This document shows, piece by piece, positions 8,539 through 17,760 of a stretch of 50,668 bases of DNA. A program made the position numbers and the translations under genes. Source of the stretch: Dehalococcoidia bacterium. GTDB taxonomy: Bacteria; Chloroflexota; Dehalococcoidia; Lucifugimonadales; UBA826. Where the stretch lies: assembly GCA_029936675.1 (NCBI GenBank), contig JAPYSB010000001.1:1-50668 (forward strand), written 5' to 3'. Under the pieces are notes generated by a model. That model worked only from the letters and a program-made list of their open reading frames with translations. It was not told where the DNA came from and ran no database searches. Position 1 is the stretch's first letter; the number at the start of each line of letters is the position of its first letter.

Positions 8539-10334
8539 TCTATACCTAAACTTTTCAACTTTGACTCAGGTATAAGACCATCGCTTGTCCATTCTCTGGC
8601 ATCATAATAAGACTTAATCATAGTACCCAAGTCAGATTCACTAAGTGACTGTCGGTTCTCACCATCTGATAAGGGTTCGGAAAATATCCTTTTGGGCAAG
8701 TTATCCTGGTCCATAACCCATCCTTCTCGGATGTTAAATTGCTTTTTCAGATTATTTATTCTTTCGCCGCATCGGGCAAGCTGATTTGGGTCCATATCCC
8801 ATCCTGTTACGTCATTGAGGATTTCAGAGGATTCAACATAAAAATCATCAAACACCTTTCGGACGAATTTGCACCAAATTAGGGAGTCCATAACCGCACT
8901 GTAATCTTCTCCGTCTACAACCATCTGGCCCCTTGAAAGTTTTCCACTATCGGAGCTTGATGCAAAATCGTACTCATAAGCAGAAGATCTATTATGGCAC
9001 GCACCTCTGGTGCTTACAGCCAAAGCCAGGGCCATAGTATGCAATGATCTGGGCTCATATCCCGGCATTTCAAGACCTTTGACATGCATGGCAAAATCTT
9101 CTGTTCCAAGGCCAATTTCTTTACTCACTCTGGCACTGCCTTCTGCCAATATATCTCCGATCCCTGACCGTTTAGCTATGGCATTTAACAATTTTTTAAG
9201 AAGGTCTTCGTCATTTTCATAAGTAGGCAGGAGATCCAACCATCTTTCGGGAATCAACCCTTTTTGAATACACTCCATAAACCAAGCACAGGTAGAACCG
9301 GCACTGATAGTATCCATTCCCATTTCATCACAAAATTTACTGCTTTTAAGTATCGTCTCTCTGTCAGATATACCGACAAGAGGTCCCAATGCAAACAGTG
9401 ATTGGTATTCCAATCTCACTTTTGCTGAACCACTGTTTGGTATGGTCACCAATTTTTCACACCCTATTGTGCAATTAGCGCAATGCGATGTGGAGACTTT
9501 TTCTTCCTTATGAATTACCTCACCAGATACACTGTCAAAATTTTTATTTGATTGATTCCTGAAATTCCCTGTAGGAAGGACTTTTAATCGATCGAACACT
9601 GAAAGATTTGCCATCGTGCCCAAGGTTCTATATTTCTCCGTAGCATCCCCGAGGCTTTTTATAGCCAGCTGTTTTCTGGTTTGGGAAAGATTGAATTCAT
9701 TAAAATAATTCAGTTTCTTATATCCCTTAAAGGATATGGCCTTTATTTTCTTGGACCCCATGACGGCCCCGTTTCCGGTTCGGCCGGCCTGTCGGCCCCC
9801 ATCATTGCTGATGCTAGCAAACCTCACCATATTTTCACCCGCCGGGCCTATGCAAGCGGTATTGTAATCAGGGCCAAAAATTTCTATTAAATTGCCTTCT
9901 GTCATGGAAGTGCTATTGCCTATTAGGTGTGAAGCGTCGTTGAATTCGATACCAGATTCATCAATCTTCAGCGACAACCATCGGTTAGATGAACCGAGAA
10001 TTATAACGGCATCCGCTCCTATTCCCTTAATAGCCAAAGCCAGCGAACTGGAAGATAGAGAATCCCCTATGAAGCCTGTTTGGGGTGATTTCGAAACCAC
10101 CGCAAACTTGGACGTGGTGGTGAGACGACTCCCGACAAGAGGGCTTGTACAAAAAATTAATGGGTTGGCCGGAGAAAATGGGTCCGTTCCGGGAGGACAA
10201 TAGTTATAAAGAAGGTAGGCCCCTAAACCACTGCCACCTATAAAATCTTTGACCACCTCTTCCTGAAGATCTTCCCACCTCCAGGATTTTGAGGAAACGT
10301 CTATTATTAAAATTTTATTGTGGTACCCGAACAC
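8532..10334 (-). CDS. aor: Aldehyde:ferredoxin oxidoreductase (tungsten-pterin type)
   Basis: A 600-residue full-length AOR family enzyme, which oxidises aldehydes to acids (or reduces acids) at a bis-pterin tungsten or molybdenum centre. The N-terminal pterin domain contains GGRQAGRTGNGAVMGSKK (about 179-196). Cluster ligands C285, C288 and C292 (HCANCTIGC) plus a cysteine near 488 have the spacing known from the Pyrococcus enzyme. DTISAG and GLEMPGYEPR are further family segments. The start is GTG at 10334: an AGGAGG lies five bases upstream, inside the last codons of the MoaD-like gene. Position between cofactor genes and NuoE/NuoF-like genes suggests NAD-linked electron transfer. No signal peptide is seen. 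The substrate is unknown. Confidence 0.94.
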   Translation of the reverse strand: MFGYHNKILIIDVSSKSWRWEDLQEEVVKDFIGGSGLGAYLLYNYCPPGTDPFSPANPLIFCTSPLVGSRLTTTSKFAVVSKSPQTGFIGDSLSSSSLALAIKGIGADAVIILGSSNRWLSLKIDESGIEFNDASHLIGNSTSMTEGNLIEIFGPDYNTACIGPAGENMVRFASISNDGGRQAGRTGNGAVMGSKKIKAISFKGYKKLNYFNEFNLSQTRKQLAIKSLGDATEKYRTLGTMANLSVFDRLKVLPTGNFRNQSNKNFDSVSGEVIHKEEKVSTSHCANCTIGCEKLVTIPNSGSAKVRLEYQSLFALGPLVGISDRETILKSSKFCDEMGMDTISAGSTCAWFMECIQKGLIPERWLDLLPTYENDEDLLKKLLNAIAKRSGIGDILAEGSARVSKEIGLGTEDFAMHVKGLEMPGYEPRSLHTMALALAVSTRGACHNRSSAYEYDFASSSDSGKLSRGQMVVDGEDYSAVMDSLIWCKFVRKVFDDFYVESSEILNDVTGWDMDPNQLARCGERINNLKKQFNIREGWVMDQDNLPKRIFSEPLSDGENRQSLSESDLGTMIKSYYDAREWTSDGLIPESKLKSLGIEC

Positions 10335-10335
10335 C

Positions 10336-10623
10336 TTATCCTCCTGCCTGGCTAGGCAATATCAATAATGAATCACCATTACGTAATTTCAGCTTCGCAG
10401 GGTCCTGAAATCCAACCCCATTCAAGTTGAAAACGTAACTTGACAAAAGTCCCTTATGGCCAGTGTCCAAAACCTTACCGTCAAGAGCTGGAAATAATAG
10501 CGCTAACTCTTGAATAACCTCAACAACACCCACTTTAGAATCAGCAAACTTCAGTTGAACAAGTTTCTGACCCGTGATTATTCTACTATTCCCGTATAAC
10601 TCAACTGTCAAATTAATCGCCAT
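10336..10623 (-). CDS. moaD: MoaD/ThiS-like ubiquitin-fold sulfur carrier
   Basis: A 95-residue beta-grasp protein ending in the Gly-Gly tail (PSQAGG) that is adenylated and thiocarboxylated in MoaD and ThiS. In this setting it most likely donates sulfur in molybdopterin dithiolene synthesis, possibly specialised for the adjacent aldehyde oxidoreductase, since many AOR genes travel with their own MoaD-like gene. MoaE, MoeB and the other moa genes are not in the window. The gene overlaps mobA by one base (TAATG), and its final GGA GGA codons double as the ribosome binding site for the AOR. Confidence 0.85.
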   Translation of the reverse strand: MAINLTVELYGNSRIITGQKLVQLKFADSKVGVVEVIQELALLFPALDGKVLDTGHKGLLSSYVFNLNGVGFQDPAKLKLRNGDSLLILPSQAGG

Positions 10624-11240
10624 TAAAAATATTTTTCCATCCGTAACGCGGTCTGAAGGTCATCAGGGGTGTTTACATTAAAAAAGCTATCTCCAGAACC
10701 TTCAATATTTAGAAATTCATTCTCGGAAATCTCACACACTGTGATATTCGAAAAATATCCATCCATTTTCAAAAGTCCAGCCTTCAATCTCATCTCGATA
10801 TGCTCAAGGCAAGATTTATTGTATAAGGCATGGGTAGTTTGCAATCTGCCTTCAAATTTAGGTATGACAACATCGGGAGAGTGATCCGAAATTTTGCTCA
10901 TCATAAATTTTATTAAGACAGATGATAAAAACGGCATGTCACAAGCCGCTACAAATGACCAGGGAGTAGGGGATTCACTTAGGCCTGAAAATAGTCCGCC
11001 AAGGGAACCCGATTCACTGTAAGAATCTACCACGTAACGAATTCTGTTTTCTATATTAAGTTCTTCGATTCGTTCCGGTCTGTCCACAACTACCATCTGA
11101 GAAGTAGTAAACCCGGCTAACGTTTGTATGGCCCTATCGATGATACGTTCACCGCCAATACGTTCTACGGCCTTATCACGTCCTAAGCGTCTACTTTTGC
11201 CACCTGCTAATAATATCCCGGTCAATTCGATAGCTACCAT
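10623..11240 (-). CDS. mobA: Molybdenum cofactor guanylyltransferase
   Basis: A 205-residue nucleotidyltransferase that joins GMP from GTP to Mo- or W-pterin, giving the guanine dinucleotide cofactor used by formate dehydrogenases. The N-terminal signature LLAGGKSRRLGRDKA (about 10-24) binds the nucleotide, and AACDMPFL supplies the metal-binding Asp. Length is normal for MobA. Five bases separate it from the MoeA fusion gene upstream and it overlaps the MoaD-like gene downstream. A related nucleotidyltransferase role such as MocA is less likely next to a bis-pterin formate dehydrogenase. Confidence 0.9.
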   Translation of the reverse strand: MVAIELTGILLAGGKSRRLGRDKAVERIGGERIIDRAIQTLAGFTTSQMVVVDRPERIEELNIENRIRYVVDSYSESGSLGGLFSGLSESPTPWSFVAACDMPFLSSVLIKFMMSKISDHSPDVVIPKFEGRLQTTHALYNKSCLEHIEMRLKAGLLKMDGYFSNITVCEISENEFLNIEGSGDSFFNVNTPDDLQTALRMEKYF

Positions 11241-11245
11241 TTACA

Positions 11246-13192
11246 TCACCCTACCTCTCCAGCGACATTCCCCATTAGTGAAACGTCATAACCTCCAAGG
11301 GAGGCGATCTGGTTTTGTAAATCACCGCTCGAAAGGCGCTCTAATAAAATATCGACGGTCACAACCGAACCTATAAATTTTGACGGAACCACTATCTGAA
11401 ACCTCTCGTTCTCCAAAGGTATGAATTCCAGGTCACTGGCCAGCGCAGCTGCCATGATTCCCATCCCAGCATCAACAAATCCTGAAGACACCGCCGCTGC
11501 TACATTCCAATGAGTGTACTCCTCGTTTTCGTAACCAATAATTTTGGATGGGTCCAAATCTGACTGTTTTAACAAATAGTCAAAAAGAAGACGGGTTCCG
11601 GATCCTCTTTGTCTATTCATGAATTTTGTATTCTTCACAATCAAATCGTTAACATTTTTTATTTCTTTTGGATTCCCTTTCTGTACCATCAACCCTTGCG
11701 TACGGCCCACAAAGTCATAGATGCGAACTTTTTCATTGGGTATATGCCGTTTTACGGCGGAAAAATTGTATTCCCCCGTTTCCTCATCAAGTAGGTGACT
11801 ACCTGCCATATGGGCATACCCTTTGGATAGTGCCAACAGTCCACCTACACTTCCCACACTAGAAGATATTAATCTGACACCACTTTTTGCGAAAGTTAAT
11901 TCGCTTGCCAGTATGTCCAAAGCAATATCATGGCTTCCCGATATAAGTAGAGTTTTATCTACCTCAGAGCGTTGCCTATTTAAAATTACTGAAACGGTCG
12001 AGCCTTCCTCAATACCCTCTGAATTAGGGGGTATCTTAATTACACCGTCAGATTTGGATATCGATAGAGTCATAGCGGCCCCGCGGGTGGTTGGATTAGC
12101 TATGTAGTCTCCATTCAAAGGCGCCACTATCACTCTCAAAAATTCTTCTTCTCCCAACGGTGAAGCGACTTTTTTCCCCATAACTGATTTTATTTGATCT
12201 GGAACGATTTCATTGGACTTCAAAAAATCATAAATAATTGGCCTTAAAAACAGTTCCGCGGTAGTGAGGGCTGAAGAAGGGTACCCAGGCATGCCAATTA
12301 CCGGTTTCCCCGATACAGAGCCCAGTATGACTGGATGGCCAGGTCTAATAGCTACACCATGGACAATCACCTCCCCCAATTTGGACATCACAGAAGATGT
12401 AAAATCCTCCGAACCCGCTGAGGAACCCGCAATAACTACCAAAATGTCACAATCTGTTATAGCGTGAAGCACCGCTCGTTCCAACAAAGTTGGATCGTCA
12501 GGTACCGGGTTTTGCACTGATGCTTCTGCCCCCCAATCTTCCGCTAGTGCCGATAGAAAAACGGAGTTAAATTCGATTATTTGGCCTGGTCCTGGAGTTT
12601 CTCCGATTTTTACTAATTCAGTACCAGTTGGGATGAAGCAAACCTTCGGGGGAATATTAACTTTCACATCTGACAGGCCTGCCGCCCCGAGGCAAGCCAG
12701 GTCTAAAGATCTAATTATAGCGCCCTGTTGTAACACCAATTCAGGGGCTGCAATATCTTCAGCTATCTTCCTAACATGCTGATATGGAGCTACAGGATTC
12801 CGAATAAGGATTTCGGTAGCAGAATATTTCTCCAGATCCTCAATCATAATCACAGAGTCGAAGCCTTCAGGTACAGGATCTCCAGTATCGACCCATCGAA
12901 AAGCGGACCCTTCGATAAGTTTAATCGGTCTTGTTTCTGTCGCTCCCAACGAAGATTCGTATCTTATGGCGACGCCATCCATCGCAGAAGTGGTCACATG
13001 AGGCGACGATATCTTGGCAAAGACAGCCTGACTAGAAACTCTTCCAACAGAATCTTTGATGGAGATTATTTCAGTCTCTCTTTTCAAAAGGGAACTGATA
13101 TCCAATAAATGATTTTGGTATTTATTCTGAGCAATTTGAAGTGGGATATCTTTCAGAAAATAATTTCTTTCCAAATCGGTTTGTGGCGACAT
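11246..13192 (-). CDS. MoeA fused to a C-terminal periplasmic-binding-protein-like domain
   Basis: A 648-residue two-part protein. Residues 1 to about 410 are a MoeA molybdotransferase, which inserts metal into adenylylated molybdopterin; SSPHVTTSAMDGVAIR, GSSAGSEDF and GMPGYPSSA are the family landmarks. Residues about 415-640 form a PBP-like domain of the type found in molybdate/tungstate-binding or ModE-linked proteins (NRQRGSGTRLLFDYLL, then FVDAGMGIMAAA). The domain lacks a signal peptide, so it acts in the cytoplasm, perhaps sensing or delivering metal or cofactor. Such fusions are known in other bacteria and archaea; the exact role is not settled. It stands directly after a second, plain MoeA gene, 15 bases apart. 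Confidence 0.9.
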   Translation of the reverse strand: MSPQTDLERNYFLKDIPLQIAQNKYQNHLLDISSLLKRETEIISIKDSVGRVSSQAVFAKISSPHVTTSAMDGVAIRYESSLGATETRPIKLIEGSAFRWVDTGDPVPEGFDSVIMIEDLEKYSATEILIRNPVAPYQHVRKIAEDIAAPELVLQQGAIIRSLDLACLGAAGLSDVKVNIPPKVCFIPTGTELVKIGETPGPGQIIEFNSVFLSALAEDWGAEASVQNPVPDDPTLLERAVLHAITDCDILVVIAGSSAGSEDFTSSVMSKLGEVIVHGVAIRPGHPVILGSVSGKPVIGMPGYPSSALTTAELFLRPIIYDFLKSNEIVPDQIKSVMGKKVASPLGEEEFLRVIVAPLNGDYIANPTTRGAAMTLSISKSDGVIKIPPNSEGIEEGSTVSVILNRQRSEVDKTLLISGSHDIALDILASELTFAKSGVRLISSSVGSVGGLLALSKGYAHMAGSHLLDEETGEYNFSAVKRHIPNEKVRIYDFVGRTQGLMVQKGNPKEIKNVNDLIVKNTKFMNRQRGSGTRLLFDYLLKQSDLDPSKIIGYENEEYTHWNVAAAVSSGFVDAGMGIMAAALASDLEFIPLENERFQIVVPSKFIGSVVTVDILLERLSSGDLQNQIASLGGYDVSLMGNVAGEVG

Positions 13193-13207
13193 TGTTAGCC
13201 TTTATAT

Positions 13208-14440
13208 TTAATCTAAATGAACCTCTACAAGAGTGTCTTTATATATACCGGAAGATTCAGAGTCGATTTCAACATATCCGTCAGACCCCAATATAGTGGA
13301 AATTAGATTAGATTTTCCATGTACTGGTACAGCGAAAGTTTTACCATTTTCATTTTTTAACTGGACCCTGACATAATCCGTTCGACCACTAGTTGAAGGT
13401 AAATTAGAATTCAGAATTGCCTCAAAAATTTTGTAACCAGGAAATATTTTTTGACCAGCTATTAAACGTAACAGAGGATCTACAACCGCCTTGAATATAG
13501 TAATTGCAGACACTGGATTGCCCGGCAGACCGATTATAGGCTTTCCAGCACAAAACCCTAAAATTGTAGGTTTGCCAGGTTTTACAGATAACCCATGTAC
13601 CAATACCCCTGGGGAGCCCATTTTGTTAATCACTTGTGCTGTGAGATCTCTAGAACTTATCGAACTACCTGCCGTGAAAACAACCATGTCCGAGACTTCT
13701 ACTGCCCTTTTCCCAATTTCCAATAGCTCATCAAATTCATCCGGAACTCTAGGAAACAACGTAGGTAAGGCGCCAAGACCTTCAACGAGAGCTCCGATCG
13801 TGTACAGATTAATATCCCGGATCATGCCTCCTTTTAACTTTTCTTTGGGTGGAACTAATTCGTCTCCTGAAGATATAACTGCTACTTTAGGGCTCCGGTA
13901 GGCTTGGATAGAGGTTATCCCTAAACACATTAACGCTCCTAATTCCGCATGACCAATTGTTTTTCCAACTGCCAGTATGGAATCGCCAATTTGGAAGTCT
14001 TCACCGGCCATAATAACGTTCTCTCCCGATGCTACGGGTCTATAAATTTCCAGAAGGCCGGTAGGTGTTATCTTTGTGTGTTCCACCATTACCACTGCAT
14101 CGGCATTATTCGCCAACATCCCCCCTGTGTAAGCGGTGGCAGCCTCTCCTGGGGACAAGGATAAAAATGCCTCGCTGCCCATAGGTATTTCCCCTACCAA
14201 TTCAAGATATGCAGGAAGTGCATCAGATGCCCCATAAGTATCAGAAGCTCTTACTGAATAGCCATCCATAGAAGATCTGTTAAAAGATGGGGAATTCTCC
14301 TCACTAACAACTCGTTTTGCAAGTGTTCTACCAAGAGCATTTTCTGTGTAGACTGTCTCAAATCCAACAGAAGATATCTTTTCAGACATCAAATCTATCG
14401 CATCTGGCGGTGATATCACATTGAAGAAATCAGCCATCAA
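13208..14440 (-). CDS. moeA: Molybdopterin molybdenumtransferase MoeA
   Basis: A 410-residue MoeA of normal length, carrying out metal insertion into molybdopterin-AMP. Family segments include FNRSSMDGYSVRASD (about 54-68), a central MogA-like domain with GSSISSRDL and GLPGNPVSA, and a C-terminal beta domain. Two adjacent Met codons begin the frame (14440 and 14437); either may be the start. It follows fhs with 48 bases between and precedes the MoeA fusion. Two tandem MoeA proteins in an operon that also encodes a tungsten-type AOR may reflect separate handling of Mo and W; this is inference. Confidence 0.93.
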   Translation of the reverse strand: MMADFFNVISPPDAIDLMSEKISSVGFETVYTENALGRTLAKRVVSEENSPSFNRSSMDGYSVRASDTYGASDALPAYLELVGEIPMGSEAFLSLSPGEAATAYTGGMLANNADAVVMVEHTKITPTGLLEIYRPVASGENVIMAGEDFQIGDSILAVGKTIGHAELGALMCLGITSIQAYRSPKVAVISSGDELVPPKEKLKGGMIRDINLYTIGALVEGLGALPTLFPRVPDEFDELLEIGKRAVEVSDMVVFTAGSSISSRDLTAQVINKMGSPGVLVHGLSVKPGKPTILGFCAGKPIIGLPGNPVSAITIFKAVVDPLLRLIAGQKIFPGYKIFEAILNSNLPSTSGRTDYVRVQLKNENGKTFAVPVHGKSNLISTILGSDGYVEIDSESSGIYKDTLVEVHLD

Positions 14441-14488
14441 AACCTCGTCTAACCAAGCTATTAAGGCGTGACCAACCCAGATTAAATT

Positions 14489-16108
14489 CTAAAGCCCCAG
14501 AATATTACCAGAGGGATCCACATCTAGTGACCTGGGTTCTCCAGGCAGTCCCGGCATTGTCATGATACTTCCAGCGATAGGGTATATGAATCCTGCACCA
14601 ACAGATGCTCTTGCATCAGATACCCTAAAGTCATAATCAGAGGGAAGGCCTTTCAATGATCGGTTGTGTGAAAGTGACAGGTGGGTTTTTGCCATACATA
14701 TTGGAAGGCCTCCCCATCCGTTCTCTTCAAATTGTCTTAAAGCTCGTCTCGCGACGGGAGTGTAATTGACTCCAGTTGCGTTATAAACCTTGGTAGCTAA
14801 AGATGAAATTTTGTCCTCTAAGGAATCAGACAATTCATACATATAGGAAATTAAGCGGGGAGAGTCGTCTGCGGCTTTAATAACAGCATCCGCTAGATCA
14901 AGGCCGCCCTCTCCTCCATCTTCATAAACTTTAGACACCACAGCATACTCAGCGCCAGCCTCTGTTGAAAGGGATTTAACAAGCTCCGTCTCTTCCGAGT
15001 CATCCGTAGGAAAACTATTAACTGCAACAACTACGGGTAGATTAAAACTCTTTATCACTCCAATTAGATGTTTGAGATTAGACATTCCTTTAACCAGGGC
15101 TTCTCTATTGGCTGCATCCAAACTACGAAGTGGAGCTCCACCGTGCGATTTAAGGGCCCTGACAGAGGCCACAATGACTGCTGCAGCAGGCTCTAGGTCA
15201 TTTAGCCGTGCCTTTATATGCATGAACTTCTCAAACCCCAAATCAGCTCCAAAACCTGCTTCGGTCAAGACGTAATCAGCATAGCCAAGGGCTAGTTGGT
15301 CTGAAACCACCGAACAACATCCATGAGCTATATTCCCGAACGGGCCTGTATGAACTAAAACCGGCTGGCCTTCGGTAGTTTGTACTATGTTCGGTTGAAT
15401 AGCGTAACGCAACAAAGACATCATAGATCCAACAGCATTTATCTCTGCCGCTTGTACCGGGGTACCGTCATCCTTATATCCAACGACTATCTTGCTCAAC
15501 CTTTCTCTGAGATCTTCCAAACTTGATGACAGCGCCAAAATTGCCATCACCTCAGAGGCAGTGACAATGTCAAACCCTGTCTCACGGAGAGGGGCATTTG
15601 CTTTCCCTCCGAGACCCGTCAGGACGCTTCTGAGCGACCTCTCTTCCACGTCTGTCACTCTTCTAATAGTCACACCTTGCGGCGAAAATCCTTTGATTTT
15701 ATTTCTTTGAGCGACATTATCCGTCAAAGCAACAAGTAAATTGTGAGCCGATCCAACTGCATGTGCGTCGCCGGTGAAATGGATATTCACTTCATCTTCT
15801 GGCTCAACTTTGGATGCTCCCCCTCCTGTTCCGCCTCCCTTTATCCCAAATATAGGGCCAAGAGAAGGTTCCCTCAGTGTTGCAACAACATTTTTTTTCA
15901 TCTTACCCATCGCCTGCGCTAAACCAACTACGGTAGTGGTTTTTCCTTCTCCAGCCGGGGTGGGGGTAATACCAGTAACTACTACCAGCTTGCCTCTTCG
16001 CTCTTTCTTAATTGCAGACAAAGACAGTTTTGCCTTATAGGCACCATACGGAACGAGATCATCCGGTGAGATTCCTAATTCGCTAGCAACATTTTCTATT
16101 AACTTCAT
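14489..16108 (-). CDS. fhs: Formate-tetrahydrofolate ligase
   Basis: A 539-residue formyl-THF synthetase: formate + THF + ATP gives 10-formyl-THF. The P-loop TPAGEGKTTT (about 50-59) and family segments REPSLGPIFGIKGG and GPFGNIAHGC are visible; the C-terminal MTMPGLPGEP is the folate-side signature. Usual length is about 555, so this is complete. It is the first gene of the leftward block that contains formate dehydrogenase, so it links formate to folate carriers in either direction. Any promoter must lie in the 73 bases between its ATG and the end of the MFS gene at 16182; I could not pick out convincing boxes there. Confidence 0.96.
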   Translation of the reverse strand: MKLIENVASELGISPDDLVPYGAYKAKLSLSAIKKERRGKLVVVTGITPTPAGEGKTTTVVGLAQAMGKMKKNVVATLREPSLGPIFGIKGGGTGGGASKVEPEDEVNIHFTGDAHAVGSAHNLLVALTDNVAQRNKIKGFSPQGVTIRRVTDVEERSLRSVLTGLGGKANAPLRETGFDIVTASEVMAILALSSSLEDLRERLSKIVVGYKDDGTPVQAAEINAVGSMMSLLRYAIQPNIVQTTEGQPVLVHTGPFGNIAHGCCSVVSDQLALGYADYVLTEAGFGADLGFEKFMHIKARLNDLEPAAAVIVASVRALKSHGGAPLRSLDAANREALVKGMSNLKHLIGVIKSFNLPVVVAVNSFPTDDSEETELVKSLSTEAGAEYAVVSKVYEDGGEGGLDLADAVIKAADDSPRLISYMYELSDSLEDKISSLATKVYNATGVNYTPVARRALRQFEENGWGGLPICMAKTHLSLSHNRSLKGLPSDYDFRVSDARASVGAGFIYPIAGSIMTMPGLPGEPRSLDVDPSGNILGL

Positions 16109-16181
16109 AGTCCAACCTTGAAAAATCTAACAATATTTTCAGTAATTAGTAAGGGTATCATCGAATATCATATTTTATCGT

Positions 16182-17417
16182 TTATTGGTATCGCCTAATC
16201 TCTGGGTGTTTAAAAGTTATCCAAACCGTGAAAAGTATCAACAGGACCGCTAACACTGCAATTGAGCCTTGTCCACCTACCCAATCTGCCATAAACCCTG
16301 CTGGCAGTACTCCCAGAGGCATTAAGCCCCAATTCAGCATATATATACTCATCACCCGTCCGCGGTATTCTTCCTCAGCCTCCTCCATTATCAGGGCCAT
16401 GTTAATGGACCGACGACCTGCATCGCCTAGGCCTAAAGGAAGCATTATTAATGCAGCAAATAAATACAGAGGTACAGCAGCAATCAAGAGGAGACTAAAT
16501 CCTGACAAATACGAACTGACAAGTAGCACTTTCCCACGCAGTCTGTTGCCAAGGGAGGCTATATAAATAGATCCCATTAAGGCCCCGAGCCCCATAACAG
16601 AAACCAACAAACCCATTGAATCTGCTTTCAACCCATATATATCTACTATGAAAATTGGCATTATAAATCTAAAGGGCTGAGCTAAAATAGTCGTAGATAA
16701 AGCAATAGCGAGAAGTATCAAAATGAAGGAATTGTTACGAACATATTTTAATCCCTGAAGCATATCGCTAATTAGAACCGAAGGGCGATTGGAATCGGAT
16801 GCTGACCCATTCTTTGGGGTCACACTGTATCCTTTGTTTTTTATCAGCATAGTGAATATGATCGAAGAGAAATTGAGAACTGTTATCAGCAAGTAAACTT
16901 TGCCAGGGCCAATGAATTCATAAAGTAATCCAGCTGCAGTAGGTGCGGCCAAAGTGCTGAAACTCATTGCAGCAGCATTCAGAGCCACAGCATTTGACAC
17001 CAATTTTTGTCCTACCATTTGAGGAATTAAGGCTTGCCGAGCGGGCATCATAAAGGCGAAAACTGCTCCTTGGACAATTGATGCGATTAGCAAATGGACC
17101 CAAGTAACATTCTCAGTCAAAATTAAAATCGCAACAACCAACGATACGATACCTGCCAAGATCTGGCCGGCTTGAATTATTCGTTTTTTGTTAAGACGAT
17201 CAGCAATGACCCCACCAACCAACGCCAGTGTAAGCATAGGTATAGCCGAACCTGCATTAACTATTCCTAGGAGCATGCCAGAATTCTCAAGTTCGTAAAC
17301 GAAGTAGCTCCTAACTAGCATCTGCATGTTCATTCCGAACATTAAGGTAAGCATTCCTAGCCATAAAAAGAGAAAATCGCGATTCTTTAAAGACTGATAA
17401 GTCTCTGAAAAGCTCAC
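16182..17417 (-). CDS. MFS transporter, EntS-like exporter family
   Basis: A 411-residue integral membrane protein with about 12 hydrophobic segments in two halves. The loop after the second segment reads GGVIADRLNKKR, the usual MFS motif between helices 2 and 3, and a second copy of the pattern appears near the C-terminus as AGFMADWVGG. Sequence character is that of the MFS_3 group that includes the enterobactin exporter EntS and drug exporters. Substrate unknown. It is transcribed in the same direction as fhs and 73 bases before it, and may be read through into the formate block. Confidence 0.9.
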   Translation of the reverse strand: MSFSETYQSLKNRDFLFLWLGMLTLMFGMNMQMLVRSYFVYELENSGMLLGIVNAGSAIPMLTLALVGGVIADRLNKKRIIQAGQILAGIVSLVVAILILTENVTWVHLLIASIVQGAVFAFMMPARQALIPQMVGQKLVSNAVALNAAAMSFSTLAAPTAAGLLYEFIGPGKVYLLITVLNFSSIIFTMLIKNKGYSVTPKNGSASDSNRPSVLISDMLQGLKYVRNNSFILILLAIALSTTILAQPFRFIMPIFIVDIYGLKADSMGLLVSVMGLGALMGSIYIASLGNRLRGKVLLVSSYLSGFSLLLIAAVPLYLFAALIMLPLGLGDAGRRSINMALIMEEAEEEYRGRVMSIYMLNWGLMPLGVLPAGFMADWVGGQGSIAVLAVLLILFTVWITFKHPEIRRYQ

Positions 17418-17752
17418 TATATGGATTGGAGCAAAGATAAATTAATTAGCACAAGACAACCCGATTTCGACCTCTAGTCTTCCCCCTAGAATGATTCAAA
17501 GGGGGCCCGAACCACGGTAGACTCTCATTCAAAAGAAAGGTCACCGCAGGTGTTCAGTTCGGACCCGTTTTATTTATTTGCAGAACGCATGCATAAGGAT
17601 TTCAATCAGGCTTCAATGCAGCACCGGAGATTTTATCATCAAACCGATGATCCGAAGAAACAAGTTCAGTTTTTGCCTATAGTGCAATTCCTATTTAACC
17701 TTGGGCCACGTCCTGCATTAGTAGTAAATATAAAGCTTAGGTTCTTAAAACC
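17418..17752. other. 335-base gap with no confident gene
   Basis: This stretch lies between the MFS transporter start and the aldolase stop, both leftward genes, so it should contain the transporter promoter on the minus strand. I found no convincing -35/-10 pair. The plus strand has one 68-codon frame beginning with GTG at 17550 and ending at 17756, inside the aldolase 3' end. It has an aromatic-rich predicted product and no recognisable domain. I regard it as probably non-coding, with a low chance of being a real small gene or decayed remnant. Confidence 0.5.
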
Positions 17753-17760
17753 CTAAGTTT
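17733..17760 (-). terminator. Possible intrinsic terminator of the first aldolase
   Basis: A nine-pair inverted repeat (17733-17741 against 17752-17760, one G-U pair) surrounds a ten-base loop and overlaps the aldolase TAG stop at 17753-17755. On the minus strand the hairpin is followed by TTTATATTT, a weak uridine tract. The position after the stop fits a terminator, but the stem is AT-rich and the tract is broken. Confidence 0.35.

Noticed and set aside
17550-17756. Plus-strand 68-codon GTG frame
   Set aside because: No domain, overlaps the aldolase end and lacks a clear start signal; kept only as a note in the gap entry.
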